This document shows, in pieces, positions 8,600 through 17,315 of a DNA stretch of 64,000 nucleotides. Origin of the DNA: an uncultured Clostridia bacterium (GTDB lineage: Bacteria; Bacillota; Clostridia; Christensenellales; Borkfalkiaceae). Location: positions 1 to 64,000 of the forward strand of contig CANQWX010000008.1 in NCBI GenBank assembly GCA_947627665.1, given 5' to 3'. Numbering within the stretch: position 1 is the stretch's first letter; every line of letters begins with the position of its first letter. Under the pieces are notes generated by a model. The model saw only the letters and a list, made by a program, of their open reading frames with translations, made no database searches and was not told the DNA's origin. The translations under genes were made by a program, and so were the position numbers.

Positions 8600-9466
8600 A
8601 TGCGGAACGTATTGCAAACGGCCGCCCTCGCGGCGGCGATGCTCGCCACCCTTCCCTTTGCGGCGTGCGCCGCGCCGATGGGGTCTGCCCCGCCCGAAAT
8701 GCAGGAAGTCCCCCAAACGCAGACGCCTTCCGAAACGCAGACGCAGGCGCCGCCCGAAGAACAGAAGCCGTCCCGACCCGAAACGCCGCCCGAAGAGCAG
8801 ACGCCCGACGGCGGGGAGGCGCAGGAGGAACGGCAGGCGGTCTATCTCAGAGTGCTGGTGAACGGTCTGAACGTGCGGGAGGGCGCGGACGCGGGCAGCC
8901 GCGTGCTCGGGCAGGCGGAAAAGGGCGTTCTCCTCGGCTATTCGGGCGACCGTGAGGGCTATTTCGAAACGCGCTACCTCGGCAAGACCGCCTTTGTGAG
9001 CGCAAACCCCCGCTATACGGAAAAGGTCTGCCTCGAGGCGGGCGGCGAGAGGACGGAGAAGATCGCAGAGGAGGGCGAAAAGCTGCTCGGCACGCCCTAC
9101 GTCTATGGCGCGGTGCGGCTGCACGACGGGACGGGCAGGCTGCTGAAAAACTTCACGGCGGCGCAGTTCGACTGCTCCTCTTTGATGCAGTACATCTTTT
9201 ACCGCGGCGCGGGGGTCCTGCTCGACGTGACCACGCGCACGCAGATCAGACAGGGAGAAGGGGTGGCGTGGGAGGACATACGGAGGGGCGACCTTCTCTT
9301 TTTTACCAACGCCTCGCGGAAAGACAGGACGGGCGTCGAGCGGGTCGGGCACGTCGCGCTCTACCTCGGCGGGAATTATATTCTGCACACCGCCTCCGAT
9401 TTTGCCAAGATCGAACCAATCACGCCCTTGAGAAAGAGTTACTTTCTCGAGGCGCGGCGGCTCTGA
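8600..9466 (+). CDS. SH3-domain + NlpC/P60 cell wall hydrolase, secreted
   Basis: LNVREGADAGSRVLGQAEKG (SH3b), FDCSSLMQYIFY and GHVALYLGGNYILHT (NlpC/P60 Cys/His). Confidence 0.9.
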   Translation: MRNVLQTAALAAAMLATLPFAACAAPMGSAPPEMQEVPQTQTPSETQTQAPPEEQKPSRPETPPEEQTPDGGEAQEERQAVYLRVLVNGLNVREGADAGSRVLGQAEKGVLLGYSGDREGYFETRYLGKTAFVSANPRYTEKVCLEAGGERTEKIAEEGEKLLGTPYVYGAVRLHDGTGRLLKNFTAAQFDCSSLMQYIFYRGAGVLLDVTTRTQIRQGEGVAWEDIRRGDLLFFTNASRKDRTGVERVGHVALYLGGNYILHTASDFAKIEPITPLRKSYFLEARRL

Positions 9467-9480
9467 ACAAAGGACGGAAA

Positions 9481-9516
9481 AAAGGGACGAGGCTCTGCGC
9501 TTCGTCCCTGTCTTTT
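9481..9516. terminator. Terminator between convergent NlpC/P60 and FmdB genes
   Basis: GGGACGA...TTCGTCCC stem followed by TCTTTTT. Confidence 0.7.
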
Positions 9517-9711
9517 TCAACAACCGCTGCAATGTTTGCAATCGCCGTTGCAGTGTTTGGGAGGCTTTCCCGTGGAGGAATACACCTCGCCCGACCACTC
9601 CCGCACGGTCTTGTTGCCGCAGGAGGGACATTTGACCTCTTCATCGTAACGTTTGACAAGTTCTTCGAACGCTTTCCCGCAATGCGGACATTTGTAACCG
9701 AGAATGGGCAT
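9517..9711 (-). CDS. FmdB-family zinc ribbon protein
   Basis: MPILGYKCPHCGKAFEELVKRYDEEVKCPSCGNKTV. Confidence 0.85.
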   Translation of the reverse strand: MPILGYKCPHCGKAFEELVKRYDEEVKCPSCGNKTVREWSGEVYSSTGKPPKHCNGDCKHCSGC

Positions 9712-9779
9712 CGTTTTCCTCCGCCCTCTATTATAGTCCCCCATCCCGCCTTTTGCAAGCGTTTTGTCGCGTTTTCCAA

Positions 9780-10095
9780 AGCGCCCCACCCCCTTAGTCC
9801 CCCTCCCAAGGAGGGGGTTCTACTACCCTCTCCGTGGGGGGTCCTGATTGCCCCCTCCTACGGAGGGGGGTAGGGGGGTGGGGCGTATTCCGAATACGTC
9901 ACCCTGAGCAGCCGAGCGCAGCGAGGCGTCGTCGAATGGGTGATGTCATTATAATGAGGACATCATATTTCGACTTCACTTCGTTCCGCTCAATATGACG
10001 TGATTGGGGAATGCCCCCACCTGCCACGGCTACGCCGTGCCACCCGCCCCCACAAGTGGGGGCAGGTCTGCCCCTCCATTGGAGGGGTGGAGCGA
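9780..10095. repeat. Mosaic repeat cluster
   Basis: cccctcccaaggaggggg, cgtcaccctgagcagccgagcgcagcgaggcg, tttcgacttcacttcgttccgctcaatatgacg, ctgccacggctacgccgtgccacccgcccccac. Confidence 0.85.
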
Positions 10096-10117
10096 GCAAA
10101 GAATTGTTCGAAACCCT

Positions 10118-11563
10118 TTATATTACGCATGCGCCGTCCGTGAACGAGCGGAACAGCCCCTCGACGTTCGCACCCGCCCTGTGGAAACAGGAGATGAGAT
10201 CTTCGGGCGCGGCGATCTTGCCCGTATAGCCCGACACATAATTTTTCAGCCCCGTGAAGAACTTGCGGTCCCCCACCGCCGCGCGCACGCGGTCGAACAG
10301 GATCACCCCCTTGTCGTAGGCGATGTTGCGGTATTCGTATTCCCCCGTGAACGCCGTCAGCGGGCGGTTCATGGTGGTGTCGGCTTCGCCCGCGATCTGG
10401 CTGCGGTAGGAGAAGAAGGCGCGGTAGCCGCTCTCGGAACGCTTCATCGCGGCCTCGTAGCTGTCACCGTACTCGGGATACGCGCCCAAAAAGAGCGCCG
10501 CCGAATACTCCGCCAGCCCCTCGTCCTGCCAGGCGTTCTCGAACTGGTTGCTCCCCACCATGCCGTACCACCACTGGTGCGCCGTTTCGTGCGCCACCAC
10601 CGCGGGCACGTCCGCCCGTTGCAGTGCGGAGGAGATCATCGCCAGCCCCGAATACTCCATGCCGCCATAGGGAAAGTCGGTTTCCACCAGCGTATAGCGG
10701 GGATAGCCGTAGCTTCCGAAGGTGCGGCTGAAATAGGATACGGCGTCGGTCGCCGCCTTGAGCGTCGTTTCGGGGGCGGGATCGGAGGTGTACCAATACT
10801 CCACGGGCACCTCCCCCGCTTCCGCGCTCATGCAGTTGAGTTCCTTGCCGAGCACGAGCGCGACGTCGCGCACCCCCTCCGCCGTGACGGAAACCGTCTG
10901 CTTCTCCCCTTCGGAAAGGGTGCTGCCCACCCCGTTGAAGGCGGCCTTGTATCCCGCGGGCATGGTGAGCGAGAGGGTGTAGTCGGCGCAGTCGGAAACG
11001 AACGGATCGCCGTTGCTCGAATAGACGTATTCGCGGAACCCGTCCCCGCCGTAACTGCAGAGGGCGGGATAAAAGTGGGTGAGCACGACGTTCTTCTGCC
11101 CCGCGCCGAGGCGGTGATCGACGTTGGCGAGGGTGGTGGTAAAGCAGATCTTCAGCGACGCGCTCTCGCCGGGATAGAGCGGCTCCCCGAGCGAAACGGA
11201 GAGGATGTTCTCGTCCTCGCCGCAGACGGAATACCCCGCCGCGCCCTCCACCGCCGTGATCTCGACGCCGCCGTAGCTCTCCCCCGCATAGTAGGCGGTG
11301 GCGCGGTACAGTTCGGACACGGGGGCGTAGCGCGCTCCCTCGCGGTAGGCGTTCGCCCACAGCTCGAAGGAGAGCGTTTCGAGGGTGTTCTCCGTGCGGT
11401 TGGGGATGACCGCCTCCATTTCGGCGACGAGTTTATTCTCTTCGGGGAAATATTCCCCCGTGATGCTGTAACGGGCGGTCCCGCTCTCATGGCGGCAGGC
11501 GGAGAGGCCCGCCGTGCCGAACGCGAGCAGCGCGCCCGCAAAAAGACAAAGAAATTTTCGCAT
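10118..11563 (-). CDS. M1-family metallopeptidase, lipoprotein
   Basis: N-terminal lipobox (FGTAGLSAC), GGMEYSGLAMIS, VVAHETAHQWWYGMVG (HExxH). Confidence 0.88.
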   Translation of the reverse strand: MRKFLCLFAGALLAFGTAGLSACRHESGTARYSITGEYFPEENKLVAEMEAVIPNRTENTLETLSFELWANAYREGARYAPVSELYRATAYYAGESYGGVEITAVEGAAGYSVCGEDENILSVSLGEPLYPGESASLKICFTTTLANVDHRLGAGQKNVVLTHFYPALCSYGGDGFREYVYSSNGDPFVSDCADYTLSLTMPAGYKAAFNGVGSTLSEGEKQTVSVTAEGVRDVALVLGKELNCMSAEAGEVPVEYWYTSDPAPETTLKAATDAVSYFSRTFGSYGYPRYTLVETDFPYGGMEYSGLAMISSALQRADVPAVVAHETAHQWWYGMVGSNQFENAWQDEGLAEYSAALFLGAYPEYGDSYEAAMKRSESGYRAFFSYRSQIAGEADTTMNRPLTAFTGEYEYRNIAYDKGVILFDRVRAAVGDRKFFTGLKNYVSGYTGKIAAPEDLISCFHRAGANVEGLFRSFTDGACVI

Positions 11564-11725
11564 ACGATCCTCCCGTGGGAAAGTTCCTTGCGACCAGTGT
11601 ATGCGCGCGGCGGGCGGGTTAGAACCGCCCGCCGCGCGCCGCTTTTCCCTTCTCCCGCGGAATGGCTTGAAATTTTTGCGGAAAGGTGCTATAATGTTTC
11701 TGTAACGACCGAAAGGGGGAACAGT

Positions 11726-12178
11726 ATGAACAAATTTATGAAGATGGCCTACCGTGAGGCGCTCTCGAACATCACGGGGAAAGAGGGCGGCCCGTTCGGC
11801 GCCGTCATCGTGAAGGACAACAAGGTGATCGCGCGGGCGCACAACCAGGTGCTGCTGCGCGGCGACCCCACCGCCCACGCCGAAGTGATGGCGATCCGCA
11901 AGGCGTGCAAAAAGCTCAAAACCGTCCACCTCGAGGGCTGCGAGCTGTACGCGACCTCCAAGCCCTGCCCGATGTGCAAGGGCGCGATCCAATGGAGCAA
12001 CATCAAGACGGTGTACTACTCGGGCGGCTACGACGAAACGGCGCAGATGGACTTCGGCGACCGCGAATTCGACGAGGACTTCCAGAAAACGGAGGAGGGC
12101 TGGCGGCAGATCGACAGGGAGCGCTTCTCCGAGATCGGCGACGCCTTTGCGGGCATGTCCGAACACATCCACTATTGA
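11726..12178 (+). CDS. Nucleoside/guanine deaminase (CMP/dCMP deaminase fold)
   Basis: PTAHAEVMAIRKACKKL, SKPCPMCKGAIQWSNI zinc motifs. Promoter TTGAAA-N17-TATAAT upstream. Confidence 0.88.
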   Translation: MNKFMKMAYREALSNITGKEGGPFGAVIVKDNKVIARAHNQVLLRGDPTAHAEVMAIRKACKKLKTVHLEGCELYATSKPCPMCKGAIQWSNIKTVYYSGGYDETAQMDFGDREFDEDFQKTEEGWRQIDRERFSEIGDAFAGMSEHIHY

Positions 12179-12355
12179 GGGAATGATAGCGCCCTCCGCG
12201 CGGCGGCGGCAGCCCTGAAAAAATTTTTCGCTTTTTGTATCTTTTTTGCCTTTCCCTCTTGATTTTTTCCGAAAAAGCTGTATAATGGGAAAGGTGGGCT
12301 TTGTTCGGTCCCGGACATGGAGAGGCCCGCAATCCACAATCCTAAGGGGAATCTT

Positions 12356-14416
12356 ATGAATCTTTCCGCAACCAATATCCGCAACATCGCCATCGTCGGT
12401 CACAGCGGCGAGGGCAAGACGACGCTCATGGAGGCCATGCTCTTTAACGGCGGCGTGATCGAGCGCATGGGCAAGACGGACAACGGCACCACCGTTTCCG
12501 ACTTCGACGAGCAGGAGATCGCCAGAAAGACCTCTATCTCCCTTTCCGTTGCCAATCTCATCTGGAAGGACGTCAAGCTGAATCTGCTCGACGTGCCCGG
12601 ATTTTACGATTTCGAAGGGGAATTCATCTCCGCGATGCGGGCGGCAGGCGCGGCGCTCGTCGTGATGGGTCCCGGCGGCTCCGTGACGGTCGGCACCGAG
12701 AAGGCACTCGACCAATGCCTCAAACTCAAAAAGCCCGCCGTCATCTTCATCAACGGCATGGACAAGGAAAACGCAGACTATCCCGGGACGGTGCGCGCCC
12801 TTCAGGAACGCTATAAGGGCAAGATCGCTCCCGTGCAGATCCCCGTCATGGAAGGGAGCAAGATGACGGGTTACATCAACGTGATCACGGGCGAGGCGTT
12901 CAAGTTCGGGGCGAGCGGCGTGGAAAAGACCGCCGTGCCCGCGGGCTATACCGCCGCGCTCGAAGAGATGCAGGGCGTCTTGCAGGAAGCCGCCGCGGAG
13001 AACGACGAAGAACTGCTCGACAAGTACTTCGAGGAAGGCGCTCTCACCGCGGAGGAAACGGCGGCGGGGCTGCGCAAGGGCATCCACTCCACCAGCGTCA
13101 TTCCCGTGCTGGCGGGCAGCGCGCTCCTCAACAAGGGCGTCATCAACCTCATGAACGCGCTCGTGGAATATCTCCCGCAGGCGGCGGAACGGGCGGGCCT
13201 TCCCGCGACCGACCTCAAGACCAAGGCGGAAGTTTCCGTCAGCTGCGAGGAGAACGCTCCCTTCGCGGCGCAGGTATTCAAGACCGCCGTGGACCCCTTC
13301 GTGGGCAAACTCAACTATCTGCGGGTCTGCCGCGGCGTTCTCCGCTCCGGCATGACCGTCTACAATCCCAATACCGACTCCGAGGAGCGCATCAACGCCA
13401 TCTATCTTCTCGTCGGCAAGAAGCAGGTCCCCGTTTCCGAACTCGTCGCGGGCGACATCGGCGCGGTGAACAAACTCAGCAACACGGGCACGGGCGACAC
13501 GCTGTGCGACCCCGCCGCTCCCGTGCAGTTCACCCCCATCCTCTTCCCCGAACCCGTGCTTTCGATGGCGGTCTCCGCCACCGTGCGCGGCACCGAGGAC
13601 AAGGTGTTCGGCGGCCTTCACCGCCTTGCCGAGGAGGACAAGAGCTTCCAGGTGCGCAAGAACGCCGAAACGGGCGAGACCCTCGCCTGCGGACAGGGCG
13701 AAGTGCAGCTTGAGATCATCAAGCGCAAACTCAAGAGCAAGTTCGGCGCCGACGCCGAGTTCACCGTCCCCACCGTCGCTTACCGCGAAACCGTGACGGG
13801 CAAGGCGGAAGCCGAAGGCAAGCACAAGAAGCAGTCGGGCGGCGCGGGACAGTTCGGCGTCGTCAACATCCGCTTCGAACCGGGCGCCGCGGACGGCGTG
13901 TTCGAATTCGTCGACGCGACCATCGGCGGTTCGGTCCCCAAGCAGTTCATCCCCGCGGTCGAAAAAGGACTCCGCGAAGCCATCCAGAAGGGCGTGCTCG
14001 CGGGCTATCCCATGGTCAACCTCAAAGCGACGCTGTTCGACGGCAAGTCGCACCCCGTGGACAGTAAGGAAGTCGCCTTCGTTTCGGCGGCGAAGCTCTC
14101 CTACGACGACGGCATCCGCCGCGCGCGTCCCGTCATCCTCGAACCCGTCTGCTCGATGAAGATCACCGTTCCCGAACAGTACGTCGGCGACATCATGGGC
14201 GATCTCAACAAGCGCCGCGGCCGCATCATCGGCATGGACACCGTGGACGGCTTGCAGGTCATCACGGCGGAGGCGCCCGAGGGCGAGATCCTCACCTATG
14301 CGACCTCTCTCCGCTCCATGACGCAGGGACGGGGCAAATTCTCGCAGGAGTTTGCCCGCTACGAACAGGCGCCCGACACCGTGATCCAGGCGGTGGTCAA
14401 GGCGCAACAGGGCTAA
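12356..14416 (+). CDS. EF-G-like translation factor GTPase (FusA-type paralogue)
   Basis: IAIVGHSGEGKTTLMEAML, DVPGFYDFEGEF, EF-G domain IV/V motifs GQFGVVNIRFEP, MGDLNKRRGRIIGMD. Confidence 0.92.
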   Translation: MNLSATNIRNIAIVGHSGEGKTTLMEAMLFNGGVIERMGKTDNGTTVSDFDEQEIARKTSISLSVANLIWKDVKLNLLDVPGFYDFEGEFISAMRAAGAALVVMGPGGSVTVGTEKALDQCLKLKKPAVIFINGMDKENADYPGTVRALQERYKGKIAPVQIPVMEGSKMTGYINVITGEAFKFGASGVEKTAVPAGYTAALEEMQGVLQEAAAENDEELLDKYFEEGALTAEETAAGLRKGIHSTSVIPVLAGSALLNKGVINLMNALVEYLPQAAERAGLPATDLKTKAEVSVSCEENAPFAAQVFKTAVDPFVGKLNYLRVCRGVLRSGMTVYNPNTDSEERINAIYLLVGKKQVPVSELVAGDIGAVNKLSNTGTGDTLCDPAAPVQFTPILFPEPVLSMAVSATVRGTEDKVFGGLHRLAEEDKSFQVRKNAETGETLACGQGEVQLEIIKRKLKSKFGADAEFTVPTVAYRETVTGKAEAEGKHKKQSGGAGQFGVVNIRFEPGAADGVFEFVDATIGGSVPKQFIPAVEKGLREAIQKGVLAGYPMVNLKATLFDGKSHPVDSKEVAFVSAAKLSYDDGIRRARPVILEPVCSMKITVPEQYVGDIMGDLNKRRGRIIGMDTVDGLQVITAEAPEGEILTYATSLRSMTQGRGKFSQEFARYEQAPDTVIQAVVKAQQG

Positions 14417-14486
14417 GAACCGACGCCGCCTCCGCATTGCGGGGGCGGCTTTATTTTCCCATCAACTTTCCATAAGGAGAAACGAA

Positions 14487-15464
14487 ATGAAAAAACGTTT
14501 TGCCCTTCTTACGGGGCTGCTTCTCGTCTGCTTCTCCCTTCCCCTCGGCATGACGGCATGCGGGGAGAAACACACACACGTCCTCGAATGGAGGCGCTCG
14601 GAAACGGAGCATTGGCTGGAATGCACCGACCCCGCCTGCGGCCTGAAGAGCGACTTCGGCGAGCACACGGGCGGCGTCTGCAAGGACTGCGCCGAATTCC
14701 GCACCCTCTCCTTCGGCTTCACGGGGGGCGCCGACGTTGACACTGCCCATGCCGACTTTGCACAGGAGGCGAACGAGTGGTTCTCCGCAAAGGGCGCGGA
14801 GCTGGGCTTCACCTACGATTTTATGGGGAACGATTACAGCGCGCTCAACGACGAAACGCTCACGGAGTACGACCTCGTGCTCTTCCTCAACGACCGCCCG
14901 CACGTCAAGGAGCAGCAGGACGCCTTCCGGAGGTTTATGGAAAACGGCGGCGCGTGGATCGGCTTCCATGCGGCGGCTTTCTCCATGGTGGACGAGGCGG
15001 ACAAAGACAAGGAGAACAGCGATTATTGGCGGTGGTACCAGGACGATTTCCTCGGATGCGGCAACTATAAAAACAACACCTGGAACCCCACCGCGGAGCC
15101 GCTCACCGTGGAAACGCACGACCACCCCGCTACCGCGGATCTGCCCGACGTGTTCATCTCCGCGCCCTGCGAGTGGTACGGCTGGGAGAGCGACCTCTTC
15201 CAAAACCCCGACATTACGGTTTTGCTCACCCTCAACCCTACGCAGGAAAACCCCGCGGGCGACAATCCGCATAAAGACTGGGAGATCTGGTACGACGGGC
15301 ATTACCCCATCGCGTGGACAAACAACCATTACAGGATGCTCTACACGAACATGGGGCACAACCTGCAAAGTTATAACGATTTCGAAAAACAGTCCAAGAC
15401 CTTTTCGAGCGAGGAGCAGTGCACGTTCCTGCTCGGCGCGATGTTCGGGCTGACCGCAAAGTAA
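14487..15464 (+). CDS. ThuA-domain lipoprotein
   Basis: Lipobox LGMTACGEK; ENGGAWIGFHAAAF...TNNHYRMLYTNMGHN resembles ThuA. Confidence 0.75.
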   Translation: MKKRFALLTGLLLVCFSLPLGMTACGEKHTHVLEWRRSETEHWLECTDPACGLKSDFGEHTGGVCKDCAEFRTLSFGFTGGADVDTAHADFAQEANEWFSAKGAELGFTYDFMGNDYSALNDETLTEYDLVLFLNDRPHVKEQQDAFRRFMENGGAWIGFHAAAFSMVDEADKDKENSDYWRWYQDDFLGCGNYKNNTWNPTAEPLTVETHDHPATADLPDVFISAPCEWYGWESDLFQNPDITVLLTLNPTQENPAGDNPHKDWEIWYDGHYPIAWTNNHYRMLYTNMGHNLQSYNDFEKQSKTFSSEEQCTFLLGAMFGLTAK

Positions 15465-15474
15465 AGACCCGTTT

Positions 15475-15514
15475 GGAAGCCGCCCGCGCTTGGGCCTAAG
15501 CGCGGGCGGCTTCC
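15475..15514 (+). terminator. Long hairpin after ThuA gene
   Basis: GGAAGCCGCCCGCGCTT-GGGCCT-AAGCGCGGGCGGCTTCC. Confidence 0.65.
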
Positions 15515-15597
15515 AATTTCTTCCGCAAGGGAATTTCCCCGAAAGCGCTTTACAAAACGCAAAATTTGTTGTATCCTTATTTCACGGAGGTCTTTTT

Positions 15598-16650
15598 ATG
15601 GGAAAGAAAACCGAAAAGAGCCTTGTTCCCGCCGAAAAGAAGGACGGGACCGCCCCGAAGAACGGCAAACTCACCATCTATGAATACGAACAGAAATATG
15701 TCAAGCGGCAGAACGTGCGCGGGGCAAAGTTTGTCCTGCGCCTGATCGCCGCCGTCATCGGCGTGTTCCTCTTCGCCGTGCTGGCGCTCATCTCCCTCGA
15801 CGTATACAAAATCAACGAATACGTCGGCTACGGCGTGGCGGGCGTCTGCCTTCTCCTCTATATCTTCGTCTTTATCGTGCCCCTTTGCAAGATCATGAAG
15901 TCGGACTACTTCATCACCAACGTCAACGGCTTTACGGCGCGGGAGGCGCAGCGGCACAACAAAAAGCTCCGCCACGACATCGCCGACAAGATCATCGACC
16001 TCACGGCGCGGGTGGAGGGCGTCGGCTGGTACGATTCCCGCGTGGTGGGCGAGCTTGCCGTCGCCTCCAAGACGGGGGACGAGGAGGGTCTGCGCAAGAG
16101 CCTCACCGAACTGTACGAAGGCTCGGTCAAAAAGTCCGCAAAGGACCTCATCTTCAAGAGTTCGTTAAAGAGCGCCACCTATTCCATGGTGTCGCAGGCG
16201 GCGAAAATCGACGCCGCGCTCATCGTCGTCGTCAACGTGCAGCTCATCAAGGACCTCATCTTCCTCTACGGCTTCCGCCCCTCGGACGCCAAGCTCGTGA
16301 AGATCTTCGGCAGGGTGCTGACGAACTCCCTCACCGCGTACGGCCTCGGGAGCATGAACGTGGGCAACACCGTCGTCAAGACGATGGGCGAAGCGGTGCG
16401 GGACATTCCCATTTTAGGCTCCGCCATTGCGACCATCGTCGACAGCTCGGTGCAGGGATTGGTGAACGCGACGCTCACGACCGTCATCGGCTACCAGACC
16501 ATCAAATATCTCAATAAGGAATACAAATTGCAGGACATTTTGGACGGCGTGGACGTGAGCGAAACGCCCGTGGAGCTTGAGCAGGCGTGCTCGGAGCTGG
16601 AGGCGCAGCTCAAAAAGAAGAAGAAATTCGCCCCCGCAGCCGCCGTATAA
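15598..16650 (+). CDS. Membrane protein, YcjF/DUF697-like C-terminal region
   Basis: Two N-terminal TM segments; AAKIDAALIVVVNVQLIKDLIFLYGFRPSDAKLVKIFGRVL resembles DUF697. Confidence 0.5.
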   Translation: MGKKTEKSLVPAEKKDGTAPKNGKLTIYEYEQKYVKRQNVRGAKFVLRLIAAVIGVFLFAVLALISLDVYKINEYVGYGVAGVCLLLYIFVFIVPLCKIMKSDYFITNVNGFTAREAQRHNKKLRHDIADKIIDLTARVEGVGWYDSRVVGELAVASKTGDEEGLRKSLTELYEGSVKKSAKDLIFKSSLKSATYSMVSQAAKIDAALIVVVNVQLIKDLIFLYGFRPSDAKLVKIFGRVLTNSLTAYGLGSMNVGNTVVKTMGEAVRDIPILGSAIATIVDSSVQGLVNATLTTVIGYQTIKYLNKEYKLQDILDGVDVSETPVELEQACSELEAQLKKKKKFAPAAAV

Positions 16651-16659
16651 AAGACAATC

Positions 16660-16699
16660 GGAAGCCGCCCGCGCTTGGGTCAAGCGCGGGCGGCTTTTT
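16660..16699 (+). terminator. Intrinsic terminator, near-copy of the hairpin at 15475
   Basis: GGAAGCCGCCCGCGCTT-GGGTC-AAGCGCGGGCGGCTTTTT. Confidence 0.85.
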
Positions 16700-16719
16700 C
16701 CCGTTTGGAGGAGCTGCAA

Positions 16720-17310
16720 CAGGGACCTGCCCCCGTTTACGGGGGCGGGTGGCACGGCGTAGCCGTGACAGGTGGGGGCACATATATCAACCCCCACCAC
16801 CGCCTGTCGGCGGAGCCGCCCCCTTCAAAGGGGGCAGCTCGGCGCCCACCCCCCTACCCCCCCTCCTTGGAGGGGGCAATCTTGGCGCCCCTCGCAGGGG
16901 AGCTGGCGAGGCGATAGCCGAGCCTGAGGGGTTTTCGAGAACCCTTTCCCCCTCGCGTTGCTCGGGTACTTTCCCTTTCAGGGACAGCAAGCGCCCCACC
17001 CCCTACCCCCCTCCTTGGAGGGGGCAATCTTGGCGCCCCTCGCAGGGGAGCCGGCGAGGCGATAGCCGAGCCTGAGGGGTTTTCGAGAACCCTTTCGGCA
17101 TTCGCTCCGCTCATGCCACTTTCTCACACGGGTAGAACCCCGTGTTCGGTCACCGTTCGCGCGGCAAATGCGCTCACTCATGTCGCATTGCGCCAACGAT
17201 TATCAATCGTTGGCAGAAAGCAATGCTCCACCCTAAAAGGGACAGCAAGCGCACCCCTTCGGAGGGGGCAGTGGGACCCCCTCCATTGGAGGGGGATCAA
17301 GGGGGTGGGC
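16720..17310. repeat. Mosaic repeat cluster between convergent DUF697-like gene and pheT
   Basis: Two near-identical copies of ctccttggagggggcaatcttggcgcccctcgcaggggagc(t/c)ggcgaggcgatagccgagcctgaggggttttcgagaaccctttc (~16864 and ~17012), plus the palindromic module at ~17178. Confidence 0.9.
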
Positions 17311-17315
17311 AGACC

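Noticed and set aside
10118-14437. 1439-aa minus-strand ORF
   Set aside because: Only the C-terminal ~480 residues (M1 peptidase, start 11563) are real; the rest is antisense to the EF-G-like and deaminase genes, a GC-rich shadow frame.
16587-17196. ORFs of 64-162 aa in the cluster between the DUF697-like gene and pheT
   Set aside because: Consist of repeat-module peptides (LAVPERESTRATRGGKG, SSPARGAKIAPSKEGG); no evidence of real genes.
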